A stretch of DNA of 64,000 nt from Oxalobacteraceae bacterium OTU3CINTB1 (GTDB lineage Bacteria; Pseudomonadota; Gammaproteobacteria; Burkholderiales; Burkholderiaceae_D): positions 310,001 to 374,000 of the forward strand of contig CP099652.1 in NCBI GenBank assembly GCA_024123955.1. The letters are read 5' to 3'. Within the stretch, counting starts at the first letter, position 1; the number at the start of each line of letters is the position of its first letter. The translations under genes and the position numbers were made by a program. Shown here piece after piece: positions 1-9,099 of this stretch. The notes below the pieces were generated by a model. It did not search any database, had not been told where the DNA came from, and saw only the letters and a list, made by a program, of their open reading frames with translations.

Positions 1-90
1 TACCGGCGCGCGCTCACCGGTGGTTCGGCCGTGATCGCCTTGGTGGCATTGGTCTGGTTCGTCGAGCGTGCGTTCGACATCCAGGTGTGA
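1..90 (+). CDS. C-terminal end of a membrane protein, possibly HupE/UreJ family (partial)
   Basis: The window opens inside a reading frame that ends with TGA at 88-90. The 29 visible residues are a hydrophobic helix followed by WFVERAF and a short polar tail. Such an ending (last transmembrane helix, then W-F-x-x-R-x-F) is what I would expect from HupE/UreJ-like membrane proteins, but only the tail is available, so the family is a guess. It runs in the same direction as asnB, with 92 bases between them. Confidence 0.45.
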   Translation, partial: YRRALTGGSAVIALVALVWFVERAFDIQV

Positions 91-182
91 GGGATCACGC
101 GCGATATTGACCCACCTCGCATCCGTTGTCTTTTTGTTCAGCTACGATCAACGCCACTTTCATCGATCGCGGGAACAAAAAA

Positions 183-2075
183 ATGTGTGGAATATGGGGC
201 ATGATCAACAATGGCGCGCCGCAATGCGACAACTCTGCCGCATTGGCCGCCGCCTTTCGCTACATCAACGGACGCGGCCCGGACGCGCGCGGCGCCCGGC
301 AGGTAGCCTGTCGCGGCCACGCCGTCACCATCGCCCACAGCAGGCTCGCGGTGATCGAATTGTCGGCGCTTGGCGCGCAGCCGATGGTCGATGCGGCGTC
401 CGGCTGGTCCATCGTCTACAACGGCGAGATCTACAACTACCGCGAAATCCGCGAAGCACTGCAAGCCAACGGGCAAGTATTTAACGGCGGCAGCGATACC
501 GAGGTATTGCTGCGCGCATGGGCGCTGTGGGGCCCGGACGCCTTGCAGCGCCTCAACGGCATGTTCGCCTTTGCCGCGTTAAACGAAAAGACCGGCGAGC
601 TCTGGCTGGTGCGCGACCGCTTCGGCGTCAAGCCATTGCTGTGGGGTCGCTGCCAGAATGGCGATATCGTCTTCGGCTCGTCGGTCGCCAGCATCGCCAG
701 CGCGGTTGGCACCGACATCGACACCGACTACTGCGCGCGCGGCGTACGCTACAAAGCCTATGAAACCGCGCAATCGGGCTCGCCCTACAAACACGTGAAC
801 GCGGTCGGCGCCGGATGCTGGGTCAAATTCCAGCTGTCACCCGAATGCATCGGCATCGCCGAAGGCCGCTGGTACTCGCTGCGCGACGCGGTGGCGCGGC
901 GGCGCGAGGCCATGGCGCACACCGGTGACGCCGACCTGCTCGAAGAATGCCGCCGGCTGCTCGACAGCGCCGTGCAGTTGCGGTTGCGCAGCGACGTGCC
1001 GGTGGCCGTGTCGTTGAGCGCCGGCCTGGATTCGGCTGCTATCGCCTGCATGATGCAACGCCACGGCGCCGACACGCACGCGTTCTCGTTCGGCTCGCCG
1101 TCCGAACGCACGTCCGAAGGCCCCGGCACGCAATCGCTGGCCAAGGCCACCGGCATCGACGTCACCTACGTCTGGCCGCGCTACAGCGGTTGGGACTTGT
1201 ACGAGGTGCTGGAGAAGACCATGGCCTTCCAGGAGGCGCCGTTTTCGGGCATGAGCCCGATCGCGCAGAACGCCGTGTTCCGCGAGGTCGGCAAAGCCGG
1301 CTTCAAGGTGCTGCTGGGCGGGCAAGGCAGCGACGAGATCTTCGCCGGCTACCGCAAGTTCATCGTCATCGCGCTGCGCGAGACGCTGCACCGGCGCGAG
1401 CCGAAAGGCGCGCTGCGGTTGATGTATTCGCTGGGCCTGATGCTCGCGCACGAGGCTGGCCAGGCGCGCATGTACTGGCAAAACCTCAATCGCTACAAGG
1501 GCGGCAAGCGCAAGGCGGCCGCGTTCCGCCTGCTCGACTGGGAGCCGGGCGCGCACAACCTGTGGGGCGAGGCCGGGATCTCGCTGCCGGACCGGCAGAT
1601 CGAGGACATCCAGCAATGGAGCCTGCCCACCCTGCTGCGCTACGAGGACCGCAACTCGATGGGCTACGGCATCGAGACCCGGCTGCCGTTCATGGATTAT
1701 CGCCTGATCGAATTCGCGCTGGCGCTGCCGACGCGCATGAAGATCGCCAACGGCTACGGCAAATGGATGCTGCGCCATGCGGCCAAGGGCCTGGTGCCCG
1801 ACGCCGTGCGGCTCAACCGCAAGAAGCGCGGCTTCGACGTCACGCAGAACTGGATCACCCAGGGCATCGGGGCGGCGCTGCGCGGGACCATCTTCGACCA
1901 TGCGACGGCATTGCAGGGGCCGCTCAAAAACAGCCAACAGCTCGACACGCTGCTGTCGGACGAAGCGCTGTCGCGGGACCCGGACCTGCTCGATGAAGCG
2001 CTGCTGTTGACATGGCTGGTCGATCCGACACGCGTGCCGCGCCGGCAGACCGGGGCGTCCAGGCTGGCGGCCTAG
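183..2075 (+). CDS. asnB: Asparagine synthase (glutamine-hydrolysing), 630 aa
   Basis: It transfers ammonia from glutamine to aspartyl-AMP in the cytoplasm. ATG at 183 is chosen because it leaves Cys2 (MCGIWG) as the N-terminal nucleophile of a class II amidotransferase; the frame is open further upstream but that would bury the Cys. Residues 1-200 carry glutaminase motifs (YNGEIYNYREIR, SDTEVLL, RDRFGVKPL). The synthetase domain follows, with a PPi loop near residues 276-283 reading SLSAGLDS, a small deviation from the usual SGGLDS. A later RYEDRNSMGYGIETRLPFMD segment is typical. The length fits the 600-660 aa AsnB homologues found in polysaccharide loci. The following glycosyltransferase begins 15 bases downstream, so the two are probably cotranscribed and the product may amidate a sugar acid or feed envelope synthesis (inference). 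Confidence 0.9.
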   Translation: MCGIWGMINNGAPQCDNSAALAAAFRYINGRGPDARGARQVACRGHAVTIAHSRLAVIELSALGAQPMVDAASGWSIVYNGEIYNYREIREALQANGQVFNGGSDTEVLLRAWALWGPDALQRLNGMFAFAALNEKTGELWLVRDRFGVKPLLWGRCQNGDIVFGSSVASIASAVGTDIDTDYCARGVRYKAYETAQSGSPYKHVNAVGAGCWVKFQLSPECIGIAEGRWYSLRDAVARRREAMAHTGDADLLEECRRLLDSAVQLRLRSDVPVAVSLSAGLDSAAIACMMQRHGADTHAFSFGSPSERTSEGPGTQSLAKATGIDVTYVWPRYSGWDLYEVLEKTMAFQEAPFSGMSPIAQNAVFREVGKAGFKVLLGGQGSDEIFAGYRKFIVIALRETLHRREPKGALRLMYSLGLMLAHEAGQARMYWQNLNRYKGGKRKAAAFRLLDWEPGAHNLWGEAGISLPDRQIEDIQQWSLPTLLRYEDRNSMGYGIETRLPFMDYRLIEFALALPTRMKIANGYGKWMLRHAAKGLVPDAVRLNRKKRGFDVTQNWITQGIGAALRGTIFDHATALQGPLKNSQQLDTLLSDEALSRDPDLLDEALLLTWLVDPTRVPRRQTGASRLAA

Positions 2076-2090
2076 CGACGGAGCCGTGCC

Positions 2091-3257
2091 ATGAAAAAAA
2101 TCTGCCATTTTTCGTCGGTGCATCCCGGCCTCGACATCCGCATCTACCGCAAGCAATGCGTCTCGCTCGCGCAGGCCGGCTTCGACGTGCATCTGGTCAT
2201 CGGCGCCGACGCGACGCAAGTCGCCGAGGCGGCCGGCGCCGGCGTCACCATCCATCCGCTGACCGCGCTGCCGGGCGGGCGTTTGCGGCGCATGGTGGCG
2301 CACAGTTGGCGCTGCTACCGGACCGCCAAGGCGCTCAACGCCGACGTCTATCATTTTCACGATCCCGAGCTGATTCCGTATGGCTTGCTGCTGAGCTGGC
2401 AGGGCCGCAAGGTCATCTACGACCTGCATGAGGACCTGCGCGCCGACATCCACTCGAAGCAATGGATACCGAGGCCGCTGCGCCACGTCATCGGCTCGGT
2501 CGCGCGCGCGGTGGAGCACTTCGCGGCGCGGCGCTTCGCCGCCATGGTCGCGGCCACGCCGTACATCGGCGCGCTGTTCGACAAGAGCGCCGCGCGGGTG
2601 GCGGTGGTCCACAACTATCCGGCCATCAACGAGCTTGCCGCCGCGCCAGCGACGGTGTTGACCGCGTTCCCGCGCGACAGCGTCTGCTATGTCGGCGCGA
2701 TCAACGAGATGCGCGGCATCCGCCACATCATCCAGGCGCTGGAGATGGTGCCGGTCAAACTGCTGCTGGCCGGCGCCTTCGACCCGCCCGCGTTGCGGGT
2801 GGAACTCCGGGCTTATCGCGGCTGGCATCAGGTCGAGGAATACGGCTTCGTCGACCGGCAAAAGGTGGGCGAGATCATGGCGCGCAGCCTGTGCGGCCTG
2901 GTGACGTTGAAGCCGGAGCCGAACTTCGTCAATGCGCTGCCGATCAAGCTGTTCGAATACATGTCGGCCGGCGTACCGGTGATCGCCTCGGACTTTCCGC
3001 TGTGGCGCGGCATTGTGGAGGACGCCGAATGCGGCATCTGCGTCGATCCCGAAAATCCAAACGCGATCGCCAAGGCGATCAACTACCTGCTGACGCATCC
3101 CGAGGAGGCCGACGCGATGGGCCGCAACGGCAGGCGCGCGGCCGAAAGCAAATACCGGTGGGATTGGGAAGGCGCCAAGCTGGTGGCGCTCTATGCAGAC
3201 ATTCTGGCGGAGGTGCCAGATACCGGGGAGGTCAGGCTCGGCGGGCAAAAGCTGTGA
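2091..3257 (+). CDS. Glycosyltransferase family 4-like protein, 388 aa
   Basis: This is a GT-B fold sugar transferase, presumably acting at the inner membrane on a lipid-linked or surface glycan; the donor is unknown. The start follows an ACGGAG ribosome site. The N-terminal half has the acceptor-domain look (HPGLDIRIYRKQ, YHFHDPELIPYG, YDLHED). The C-terminal half has the nucleotide-sugar signature around residues 280-310 (PIKLFEYMSAGVPVIASDFP), where a Glu-rich stretch is expected in the E-x7-E pattern. No signal peptide or membrane helix is evident. It forms a likely operon with asnB. Its last 40 codons resemble a broken copy at 9436-9560 on the far side of the low-GC island. Confidence 0.82.
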   Translation: MKKICHFSSVHPGLDIRIYRKQCVSLAQAGFDVHLVIGADATQVAEAAGAGVTIHPLTALPGGRLRRMVAHSWRCYRTAKALNADVYHFHDPELIPYGLLLSWQGRKVIYDLHEDLRADIHSKQWIPRPLRHVIGSVARAVEHFAARRFAAMVAATPYIGALFDKSAARVAVVHNYPAINELAAAPATVLTAFPRDSVCYVGAINEMRGIRHIIQALEMVPVKLLLAGAFDPPALRVELRAYRGWHQVEEYGFVDRQKVGEIMARSLCGLVTLKPEPNFVNALPIKLFEYMSAGVPVIASDFPLWRGIVEDAECGICVDPENPNAIAKAINYLLTHPEEADAMGRNGRRAAESKYRWDWEGAKLVALYADILAEVPDTGEVRLGGQKL

Positions 3258-3403
3258 CTACTTCGGATTCGGCGAAGGAGTCTTGCGGCCATACGTACAA
3301 AAATCCTTGCTCAATTACCTTGGCTTGAGGCGCACCAATTTTTACTGGTGGAGATCGCGCCACAATAGGCTTGGAATTTTCTCAAACCACTTTCGGAGGT
3401 AAC

Positions 3404-3895
3404 ATGGCAACCGACGCATACTTGAAAATAGACGGGATCAATGGCGAATCAGCCGATGCAGCGCATAAGGGGTGGATCGAACTCACGGTAGCGCATTGGG
3501 GTGTTGTGCAACCTCGAAGCGCCACCGCATCATCTGGAGGCGGCCACACGGCCGAACGCTGCGAGCACAGAACCCTGTCGTTTTCTAAAGTTGCAGACTT
3601 AGCGTCGCCGATACTGATGCAAACCTGCTCGATGGGTAAAACAATCCCAAAGGCCACTTTAGAGTTTATGCGTGCTGACGGCGAGGGTAATCCGGTCAAG
3701 TATTACGTGGTTGAATTAGAGAACGTCATGATCGCCAACATGGATCAGCAGATGAGTGAAAGCGGCCTGGTACAGGACGACATCGGACTGCGGTTCTCAA
3801 AGGTAAAGTGGAAGTACACACAGCAGAAAATCGGCGGCGGCACCGGCGGCAGCACAACCGGCGGCTGGGATTTGGCCTGCAATAAGTGTGCGTAA
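3404..3895 (+). CDS. hcp: Hcp-like type VI secretion tube protein, 163 aa
   Basis: Hcp forms the hexameric tube ejected by type VI secretion systems and carries small effectors. The ATG at 3404 sits 4 bases behind GGAGGT. The protein starts MATDAYLKIDGINGES, as in the Hcp1/DUF796 family, continues with the conserved HRTLSFSKVAD region, and ends with a Gly/Ser tail and GGWDLACNKCA, close to the usual GWDLATNK ending. The length is normal. No sheath, baseplate or VgrG gene is present in the window, so this is an orphan effector-delivery cassette. The peptidase gene starts 10 bases after its stop. Base composition is clearly less GC-rich than the flanking housekeeping genes, indicating acquisition with the cassette. 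Confidence 0.85.
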   Translation: MATDAYLKIDGINGESADAAHKGWIELTVAHWGVVQPRSATASSGGGHTAERCEHRTLSFSKVADLASPILMQTCSMGKTIPKATLEFMRADGEGNPVKYYVVELENVMIANMDQQMSESGLVQDDIGLRFSKVKWKYTQQKIGGGTGGSTTGGWDLACNKCA

Positions 3896-3905
3896 GGGAG
3901 CCGCC

Positions 3906-4403
3906 ATGCTCGAAGTCCAACCAAAGGATTCACGCGGCTACTTCATACTGCCGCAGACACCGGAAGACGCCGGTTACTATGTGTACGGGACGCCCGATCG
4001 GGGACGGGCGCAGTACGCTAGCCCCCGATTGCTTTCCGTGATCTTCTACATCGAGCGCGAGTGGCAAGCTATTGATGATCGGAAGTTCGGCATCGGAAAC
4101 ATCAGCATCGCTGGCGGGCTACCGTACGACGGACACCGCAGCCATCAAAAGGGGATAGAGGTGGACATTCGACCTGTCCGAAAGGACAAGGTGGTGGGCC
4201 AAGGTGCCAGTTTAACGCGGTTTGATTCGGCCTACGACCGCGAGGCCACCACCAAGCTTATTCGTCTTTTTGCGAATCATCCGATGGTGAAGATCATCTA
4301 CTTTAACGACGACAAGGTACAGCAGGCCATTGGCGGCAGCCGCGTGAAGTCTCTGACAAGGCATGATGACCACTTTCACGTCGATCTCAAGGTGATGCCA
4401 TGA
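3906..4403 (+). CDS. Putative T6SS effector: LAS-type (M15/M74-like) murein peptidase, 165 aa
   Basis: The active-site motifs of MepA-like zinc murein endopeptidases are visible: GHRSHQKGIEVDI (about residues 79-91) supplies His and Asp ligands, and HDDHFHVDL near the C-terminus supplies the second His pair. That predicts cleavage of peptidoglycan cross-links. There is no signal peptide, which fits delivery by Hcp rather than Sec export. The ATG at 3906 is preferred over an in-frame GTG at 3888 because it follows AAGGGAG and does not overlap hcp. The gene is sandwiched between hcp and a small secreted protein that overlaps its stop by 4 bases, the classic order carrier-effector-immunity. The toxin role is inference from context; the peptidase fold is well supported by motifs. 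Confidence 0.72.
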   Translation: MLEVQPKDSRGYFILPQTPEDAGYYVYGTPDRGRAQYASPRLLSVIFYIEREWQAIDDRKFGIGNISIAGGLPYDGHRSHQKGIEVDIRPVRKDKVVGQGASLTRFDSAYDREATTKLIRLFANHPMVKIIYFNDDKVQQAIGGSRVKSLTRHDDHFHVDLKVMP

Positions 4404-4777
4404 ATGTTCCCGTCCTCTGCATTATCGGTGCGCTTGCGCTATTCTCAGCCGCTTCGGCGGCAGAAAAAAAACAAGAATGGACGCCAGAGTTCAAACCTTT
4501 CAGCGGGCGGTACCAAGTCTATTCAGGTTCGCCGTCAGAGAGGCAGCCGCCGACATCCTCCGACAAGCAGGCTTTGGTCGTGCTGACTGGTCGTGCAGCG
4601 AAAGACCTGTTCGACCAGATCGGCCCCAATGTGAAGGATGCATGTAGCTCCGATCCGAATTATCGGGAACGGCGCAAGGGTCACCTCGATTGCTCCTATA
4701 CAAAGGAGAACGGCTATCAGTGCTTTATCGGCATTGACCTTAAAACCGGGAAAAGCATGAATGGCTCGGTCTGTTAA
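4400..4777 (+). CDS. Small secreted protein, candidate immunity protein to the murein peptidase, 125 aa
   Basis: I do not recognise a family. The start codon overlaps the effector stop (ATGA at 4400-4403), implying coupled translation. Residues 1-20 form a clear Sec signal peptide (MNVPVLCIIGALALFSAASA), so the mature protein is periplasmic, where a peptidoglycan-cutting toxin would have to be neutralised. The mature part contains four Cys (in DACSS, LDCSY, YQCFI and the terminal VC), consistent with two disulfides. Position, size and export make immunity the best guess; a structural accessory of the effector is the alternative. Confidence 0.6.
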   Translation: MNVPVLCIIGALALFSAASAAEKKQEWTPEFKPFSGRYQVYSGSPSERQPPTSSDKQALVVLTGRAAKDLFDQIGPNVKDACSSDPNYRERRKGHLDCSYTKENGYQCFIGIDLKTGKSMNGSVC

Positions 4778-4912
4778 CCACGGCTAAATTAGTGTTCATC
4801 TCAGCAGAGCAAAGTAAAGGAGGATGCAGTCGCCTATCCATCGGACGGCGCACAGTAACGCTTGTACGCCGCTTAATATTCTTTGCGATAGGCCTAATTT
4901 TGACTACTGGCC
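4778..4912. other. Convergent intergenic stretch between immunity gene and res
   Basis: This 135-base stretch lies between two convergent genes. An AAAGGAGG sequence near 4814-4823 looks like a ribosome site but is followed immediately by ATG with a short frame that resembles nothing known. I see no convincing terminator hairpin. Confidence 0.3.
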
Positions 4913-7411
4913 TTAGGAATAGCGCATTCGTGGCACTTCAAACTTTCCATCATCAGCAAGCGTGTCGTCGTTGACTTTTCTCCAGAAACGGAAGCTACCA
5001 TCTTTGCCCGCCTCCTTACCAATCATGAACACGCGTCCGTACGTGATATGCGCGGCAGCCGCTTTAGCTCGGTCGTAATATTGCAGGTGTGCACCTTTAA
5101 CTTCAGCTAACGCCACTCCACCGCCTTCGACTCGCTCTTTAAGATGCAATACAAAGTCAGGGAAGAACCCCATGCCGTCAGCCCATTTATATAGCGCCAC
5201 GCTCGACGGCTTGCGAACCGGGTTACGGTGCCACCAAATTACATCAGTTGATGTGTCAAGTTGCTCCGCGAATTCACGCTCCTGCGGGCTCATGTCTGCG
5301 GGGAAAACGCCGAATATATTTCTCGCAGCGGACTCTAACGGAACATCGCTTACCAGGCTGTCGGGGAGATGAACATTCGAGGCATGTACCTGCTCAGCAC
5401 GCATGCGTTTATGAGCCTCTTTAACCAAGTTCGGATTACGCACAAGAACTAACTCAAGCTGATGGGTTAGCTCTTCATCGATTGCTGGAGGGATATGACC
5501 CTCCGCTATCAAGGTGCTGTGAAAACGAGTTTTTAGTGCTTGGAGCATCTCCCTGCGGTCCACATCATCGAATTCGAACGCCAATTGACGAGCCTTTGCA
5601 GCAATCATCGGGGTCGATACCTGCGCCCAGATGTCGCGGTCTTCCACAACGGTACTGGCGTCAAATACGTCAGTGGTACGCTCGGTCATTTTGGAGCGTA
5701 CCTTAAGGCGGTCACCAAGCACTTTTGCGAAGTCAATACAGCTCACCAATCGCTCTTCAAAATCGTCTGGGACAGCGGGCAAGGTCTCCGTCACTAAGGA
5801 GTGTGGCATGTATTCGCGTCGCGCATAGACGAAGCGCTGGTCGTTTTGCGCGTCTAGCTCAAACGCTTTCGTTAGTGCCGTGTGCCCGTCCTTGTAACCA
5901 GGCGAAAAATCGGAAGGCGGTGTTGCTAGCAATGCGAATAACGGAGACTGCTTGGTGAGAAGCTGCGATGGATTGTCGGCCATTACCGTCCCTGTCAATT
6001 CTTGCGGTGCCGTTTTGACTGGGTATGCATCCGGCTCGGGTAGCAAGGTCAGAGACTGGCCAGGCTTAACCACTTGCACAACAGTTTCGCCCGCGACCAC
6101 GGTAACGACAGTGGATGCGCCAGCTTGGGCCATTTGCTCAGGCATTTGATTGATTTGTGCCGCCGCACTCAGTAGTCCCTCCTGCGCCGCGCTATTAGCT
6201 AAGAAGACATAGCCATAGCTAAGCAGTTTTGACAGCAAGTCCAATCGGCCTTGAAGGCTGCGATGAACGCGCATAATACGGCCGACAACCTGCACGCCGA
6301 AATCTGCGTCGCGTGCTCCGCGTAACGCCGCTAAAGTGAAAGCTCGCGGAGCGTCAAAGCCCGTAGCAATTGCCATCTTAAAAAGAATCACCTCCACGCT
6401 AGGGTCATTCGCCAGCGCATCCAGATTAGGGTCCGGCTCATCGGCAGTATGCTCTCGCACAGCCGATTCAGGAAACTTTAAAACATTTACCAAGTATGCC
6501 TTTGCGTCCTTAATGGCCTGCCCGCCGTTTGGTACTTGCACCAACATCAATGGTGTGAGGCTAATATGCTCGTCCGCAAGAGTTTTCTTTATAAGTCGAT
6601 GCATGGCCGCGCACTCGGAGAGCGCGACCTCTTCATAGGCAATCAGTTGAGCATCGTCCGCATTCTGGCTAATAAAACGTACCGCCTTTACAGAACGTTT
6701 GAGTAGTTGCGCGTCGACACCTTCATGACGAGAGATCGACGCCCACTCGCTTTGCGGACCAATGCGGTATCCGGTCTGAGTCGCAAATTTTGCGGCATCT
6801 GTATCTCTCGGCGTAGCAGTCATTAAGAGTACATAATCTGGCGCCAGTACTTCGGTGAAAAAACGCCCAGCCTCTGCGGCGCGGACGAAGCCGTGGTGGG
6901 CTTCATCAACGACAACGCCGATACGATAGCCCTGTGCCCGTGCAGCACCTATGAGGTCATCAATGGACCACCCCGCGTCACTATCCTGCCGAGCTAGCCG
7001 ACTCTCTTTACTTCGTGCAGCGACCGTCTGCCACGACAATACAAAAATGCTGCCGTCGGACAGCTTCTCGGGACTACGATCTGATTCGATGCTTAGCAAA
7101 TTAAGCGAGGGAGCTTGGCGAGCTAACGTCGCTTTTGCCTGTGCAAGGACGCCGGTGAATGGCGCGAACCAGAACCAGATGACCCGGTCCTTAGCTGAGA
7201 ACTCTGCTAACAATTCGCAAGCCATCAACGTCTTGCCAATACCGGTAGGTGCTTGAAGCATAACGCAAGCACCATTTTTCCGCGCCAAGGTCACTTGCTT
7301 TGAAACAGGCTTAGGTCCCAAAGAGTCATAAACTGCTTTCATGTCGTCGAATCGAGCAACCAACGCCTCAATATGTTTAGCTTGGAATTTAAGCGGCATT
7401 ATGCGACTCAT
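4913..7411 (-). CDS. res: Type III restriction enzyme Res subunit (SF2 helicase-nuclease), 832 aa
   Basis: Res pairs with Mod to translocate on and cut unmethylated DNA. In order: Walker A APTGIGKT (residues 54-61), DEAH box (169-172), motif III-like TATPRD, motif VI QVVGRIMRVHR, then a long C-terminal part ending in a PD-(D/E)xK nuclease in which PD is at 751-752 and E-V-K at 770-772. All helicase and nuclease residues look intact. The start codon overlaps the mod stop (ATGA at 7408-7411), so expression is coupled to mod. The protein is shorter than the roughly 970 aa EcoP1I Res, so it may be a divergent subfamily. Codon use and GC are below those of the flanking chromosome, in keeping with a mobile defence island. 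Confidence 0.85.
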   Translation of the reverse strand: MSRIMPLKFQAKHIEALVARFDDMKAVYDSLGPKPVSKQVTLARKNGACVMLQAPTGIGKTLMACELLAEFSAKDRVIWFWFAPFTGVLAQAKATLARQAPSLNLLSIESDRSPEKLSDGSIFVLSWQTVAARSKESRLARQDSDAGWSIDDLIGAARAQGYRIGVVVDEAHHGFVRAAEAGRFFTEVLAPDYVLLMTATPRDTDAAKFATQTGYRIGPQSEWASISRHEGVDAQLLKRSVKAVRFISQNADDAQLIAYEEVALSECAAMHRLIKKTLADEHISLTPLMLVQVPNGGQAIKDAKAYLVNVLKFPESAVREHTADEPDPNLDALANDPSVEVILFKMAIATGFDAPRAFTLAALRGARDADFGVQVVGRIMRVHRSLQGRLDLLSKLLSYGYVFLANSAAQEGLLSAAAQINQMPEQMAQAGASTVVTVVAGETVVQVVKPGQSLTLLPEPDAYPVKTAPQELTGTVMADNPSQLLTKQSPLFALLATPPSDFSPGYKDGHTALTKAFELDAQNDQRFVYARREYMPHSLVTETLPAVPDDFEERLVSCIDFAKVLGDRLKVRSKMTERTTDVFDASTVVEDRDIWAQVSTPMIAAKARQLAFEFDDVDRREMLQALKTRFHSTLIAEGHIPPAIDEELTHQLELVLVRNPNLVKEAHKRMRAEQVHASNVHLPDSLVSDVPLESAARNIFGVFPADMSPQEREFAEQLDTSTDVIWWHRNPVRKPSSVALYKWADGMGFFPDFVLHLKERVEGGGVALAEVKGAHLQYYDRAKAAAAHITYGRVFMIGKEAGKDGSFRFWRKVNDDTLADDGKFEVPRMRYS

Positions 7412-9099
7412 CCGACGTCTCCCTGATGTACTTCCTCAAATTGTTCTTCTTGCGCTTCGCGTACGTTACCTTGCTTGAAAGCACGGTGGAGGTCGTACGG
7501 TACTGACACTACTCTAATACGCTGCGAGAACTCCTGAAGCCGTTCGGTGACAACCGCAGGTGCCCAAGTCAGGACTACAACGACCCCATTATGTTGAGAG
7601 ATTGCAGTCTGTAGCTCGTCGAGCGTTGCAGTTTTGACGTTGCAGCAATAAGCCACCATGTGTTCCCCCAAGACAGATACGGCGAGGCGTGGAGTAACGG
7701 GCGTCAACGGATGGCCGCAAGCTTGCAGCGCAAAATTCCACGCCATACTGTCAGTGATACCTTCTTCCAGACGATGCATTGGCACACGTAAGGCTTTCAC
7801 ATAGGCGAAATTGCCGCCTAACCCCGCAACGCTTTTTCCATTCCCATTTTCGTACCCTTCGATAGCATTTCGCACCCGTGCCGCGCATACGTCTCTGCAA
7901 AGATTACGTTCTGGACTTTCTGCTGTCGCTTCTGTGCTTGATACCAATACAAACTTGCGTTGGCCATCGTCTTCCTTGTTTAAGGCTAGGAGAGCTTGCG
8001 CCAAGGTTCCTGAACCGGCGAAGAAATCGACAACCAGGTCGCCCGGCTTAGTCGCCATGCGCAGAATGCGGTCCATCAACTGCAACGGCTTTGGCGTTGA
8101 GAATACGTCCTCATTACGCTCTTTGGGCAGTATGTCGTTTAGCTGCTTTTTTGCATCCTGAGTATGACCAACGGCATCGTAGGTCCAAAGAGTCTGTGGC
8201 ACTACACCTTGCTTAACTTCAGAAAGGAAGCGCTTCATGGCTGGGATGTTGTTCCCATCTTTGCCCCACCAGATTCGACTATCGGCATTTAGCTCATCAA
8301 ATTTCGAGCGCGACACGCGCCAATAGGTCCCGGCTGGAGGACCTTCAATTAATCTGCCTGATGGACAAGTTATAGGATACCGACCTTCGCCATAATAATT
8401 GCGTGCTGTCAGGTCACTGGGCTTCCATGGACCCCGAAGGTCGTTGTCTGGATTCTTATACGCTTTGTCTTGCTCGGCAGAACGGGGCAACGGGTTCGGG
8501 CGCCAGCGGTCGCGGTCTGCGGCATAGACAAGGATGTACTCGTGGTCATCCGAAAAATGGACGGCTGTATTTTTTGGTGAATAGACTTTTTGCCAGATGA
8601 CGTTTGCGATGAAATTATTTTCGCCAAACACTTGGTTCATGAGCAGCCCAAGATTGAACAACTCGTTGTCATCAATCGATACGAAGATAACGCCATCCTC
8701 TGCAAGTAGGTCTTTGGCCAATCGCAAACGCTGGTACATGAACTCCAGCCACGTCGAGTGCCGGTACCGGTTGGTCGGTTCAAAGAAGCTGTCGTTGTAG
8801 ACAAAATCTTTCCTGCCGGTGTTATATGGTGGGTCAATGTAGATGAGTTTGACCTGTCCGGCATGCGTCGTCACAAGGTGACGTAGGGCGTCAAAGTTGT
8901 CGCCCTCTACTACCAAGTTAGTCCAAGGTCCGGGACCCACCGATTGTTCTTTGTCTAGCTCGAACCCGACGAAGTCGCGGTTGAGAGACTTATCTTGCGC
9001 GATACCGTCGCGTTCCCAACGCAGTCCGTAGCGGGCCAAGGCATCGCGCCTCTGTAACACTGCAAGCAACTCTTCTCTCGTCAAATCGTCGTAATTCAC
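7408..9099 (-). CDS. mod: Type III DNA methyltransferase Mod, 563 aa
   Basis: This is an adenine-N6 methyltransferase that provides sequence recognition for the type III complex. The catalytic motif DPPY is at residues 89-92 (LIYIDPPYNTGRKDF) and the AdoMet-binding motif FAGSG at 360-364. With motif IV first, this is the beta-class order typical of Mod. The region between them (about 160-340) should hold the target-recognition domain. The start is GTG at 9099; the preceding AAAGTGAGA is only a weak ribosome site, so an alternative start nearby cannot be excluded. I saw no simple-sequence repeat in the 5' part that would suggest phase variation. It is cotranscribed with res. Confidence 0.88.
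   Translation of the reverse strand: MNYDDLTREELLAVLQRRDALARYGLRWERDGIAQDKSLNRDFVGFELDKEQSVGPGPWTNLVVEGDNFDALRHLVTTHAGQVKLIYIDPPYNTGRKDFVYNDSFFEPTNRYRHSTWLEFMYQRLRLAKDLLAEDGVIFVSIDDNELFNLGLLMNQVFGENNFIANVIWQKVYSPKNTAVHFSDDHEYILVYAADRDRWRPNPLPRSAEQDKAYKNPDNDLRGPWKPSDLTARNYYGEGRYPITCPSGRLIEGPPAGTYWRVSRSKFDELNADSRIWWGKDGNNIPAMKRFLSEVKQGVVPQTLWTYDAVGHTQDAKKQLNDILPKERNEDVFSTPKPLQLMDRILRMATKPGDLVVDFFAGSGTLAQALLALNKEDDGQRKFVLVSSTEATAESPERNLCRDVCAARVRNAIEGYENGNGKSVAGLGGNFAYVKALRVPMHRLEEGITDSMAWNFALQACGHPLTPVTPRLAVSVLGEHMVAYCCNVKTATLDELQTAISQHNGVVVVLTWAPAVVTERLQEFSQRIRVVSVPYDLHRAFKQGNVREAQEEQFEEVHQGDVG

Noticed and set aside
837..3248. 803-codon open frame on the minus strand opposite asnB and the glycosyltransferase
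   Set aside because: Arises from the high-GC codon pattern of the plus-strand genes; Arg/Ala/Gln/His-rich with no domain, while both plus-strand products have clear motifs.
4792..4974. 60-codon frame with a hydrophobic centre between the immunity gene and res
   Set aside because: Overlaps the 3' end of res, start context poor; hydrophobicity alone is not enough.
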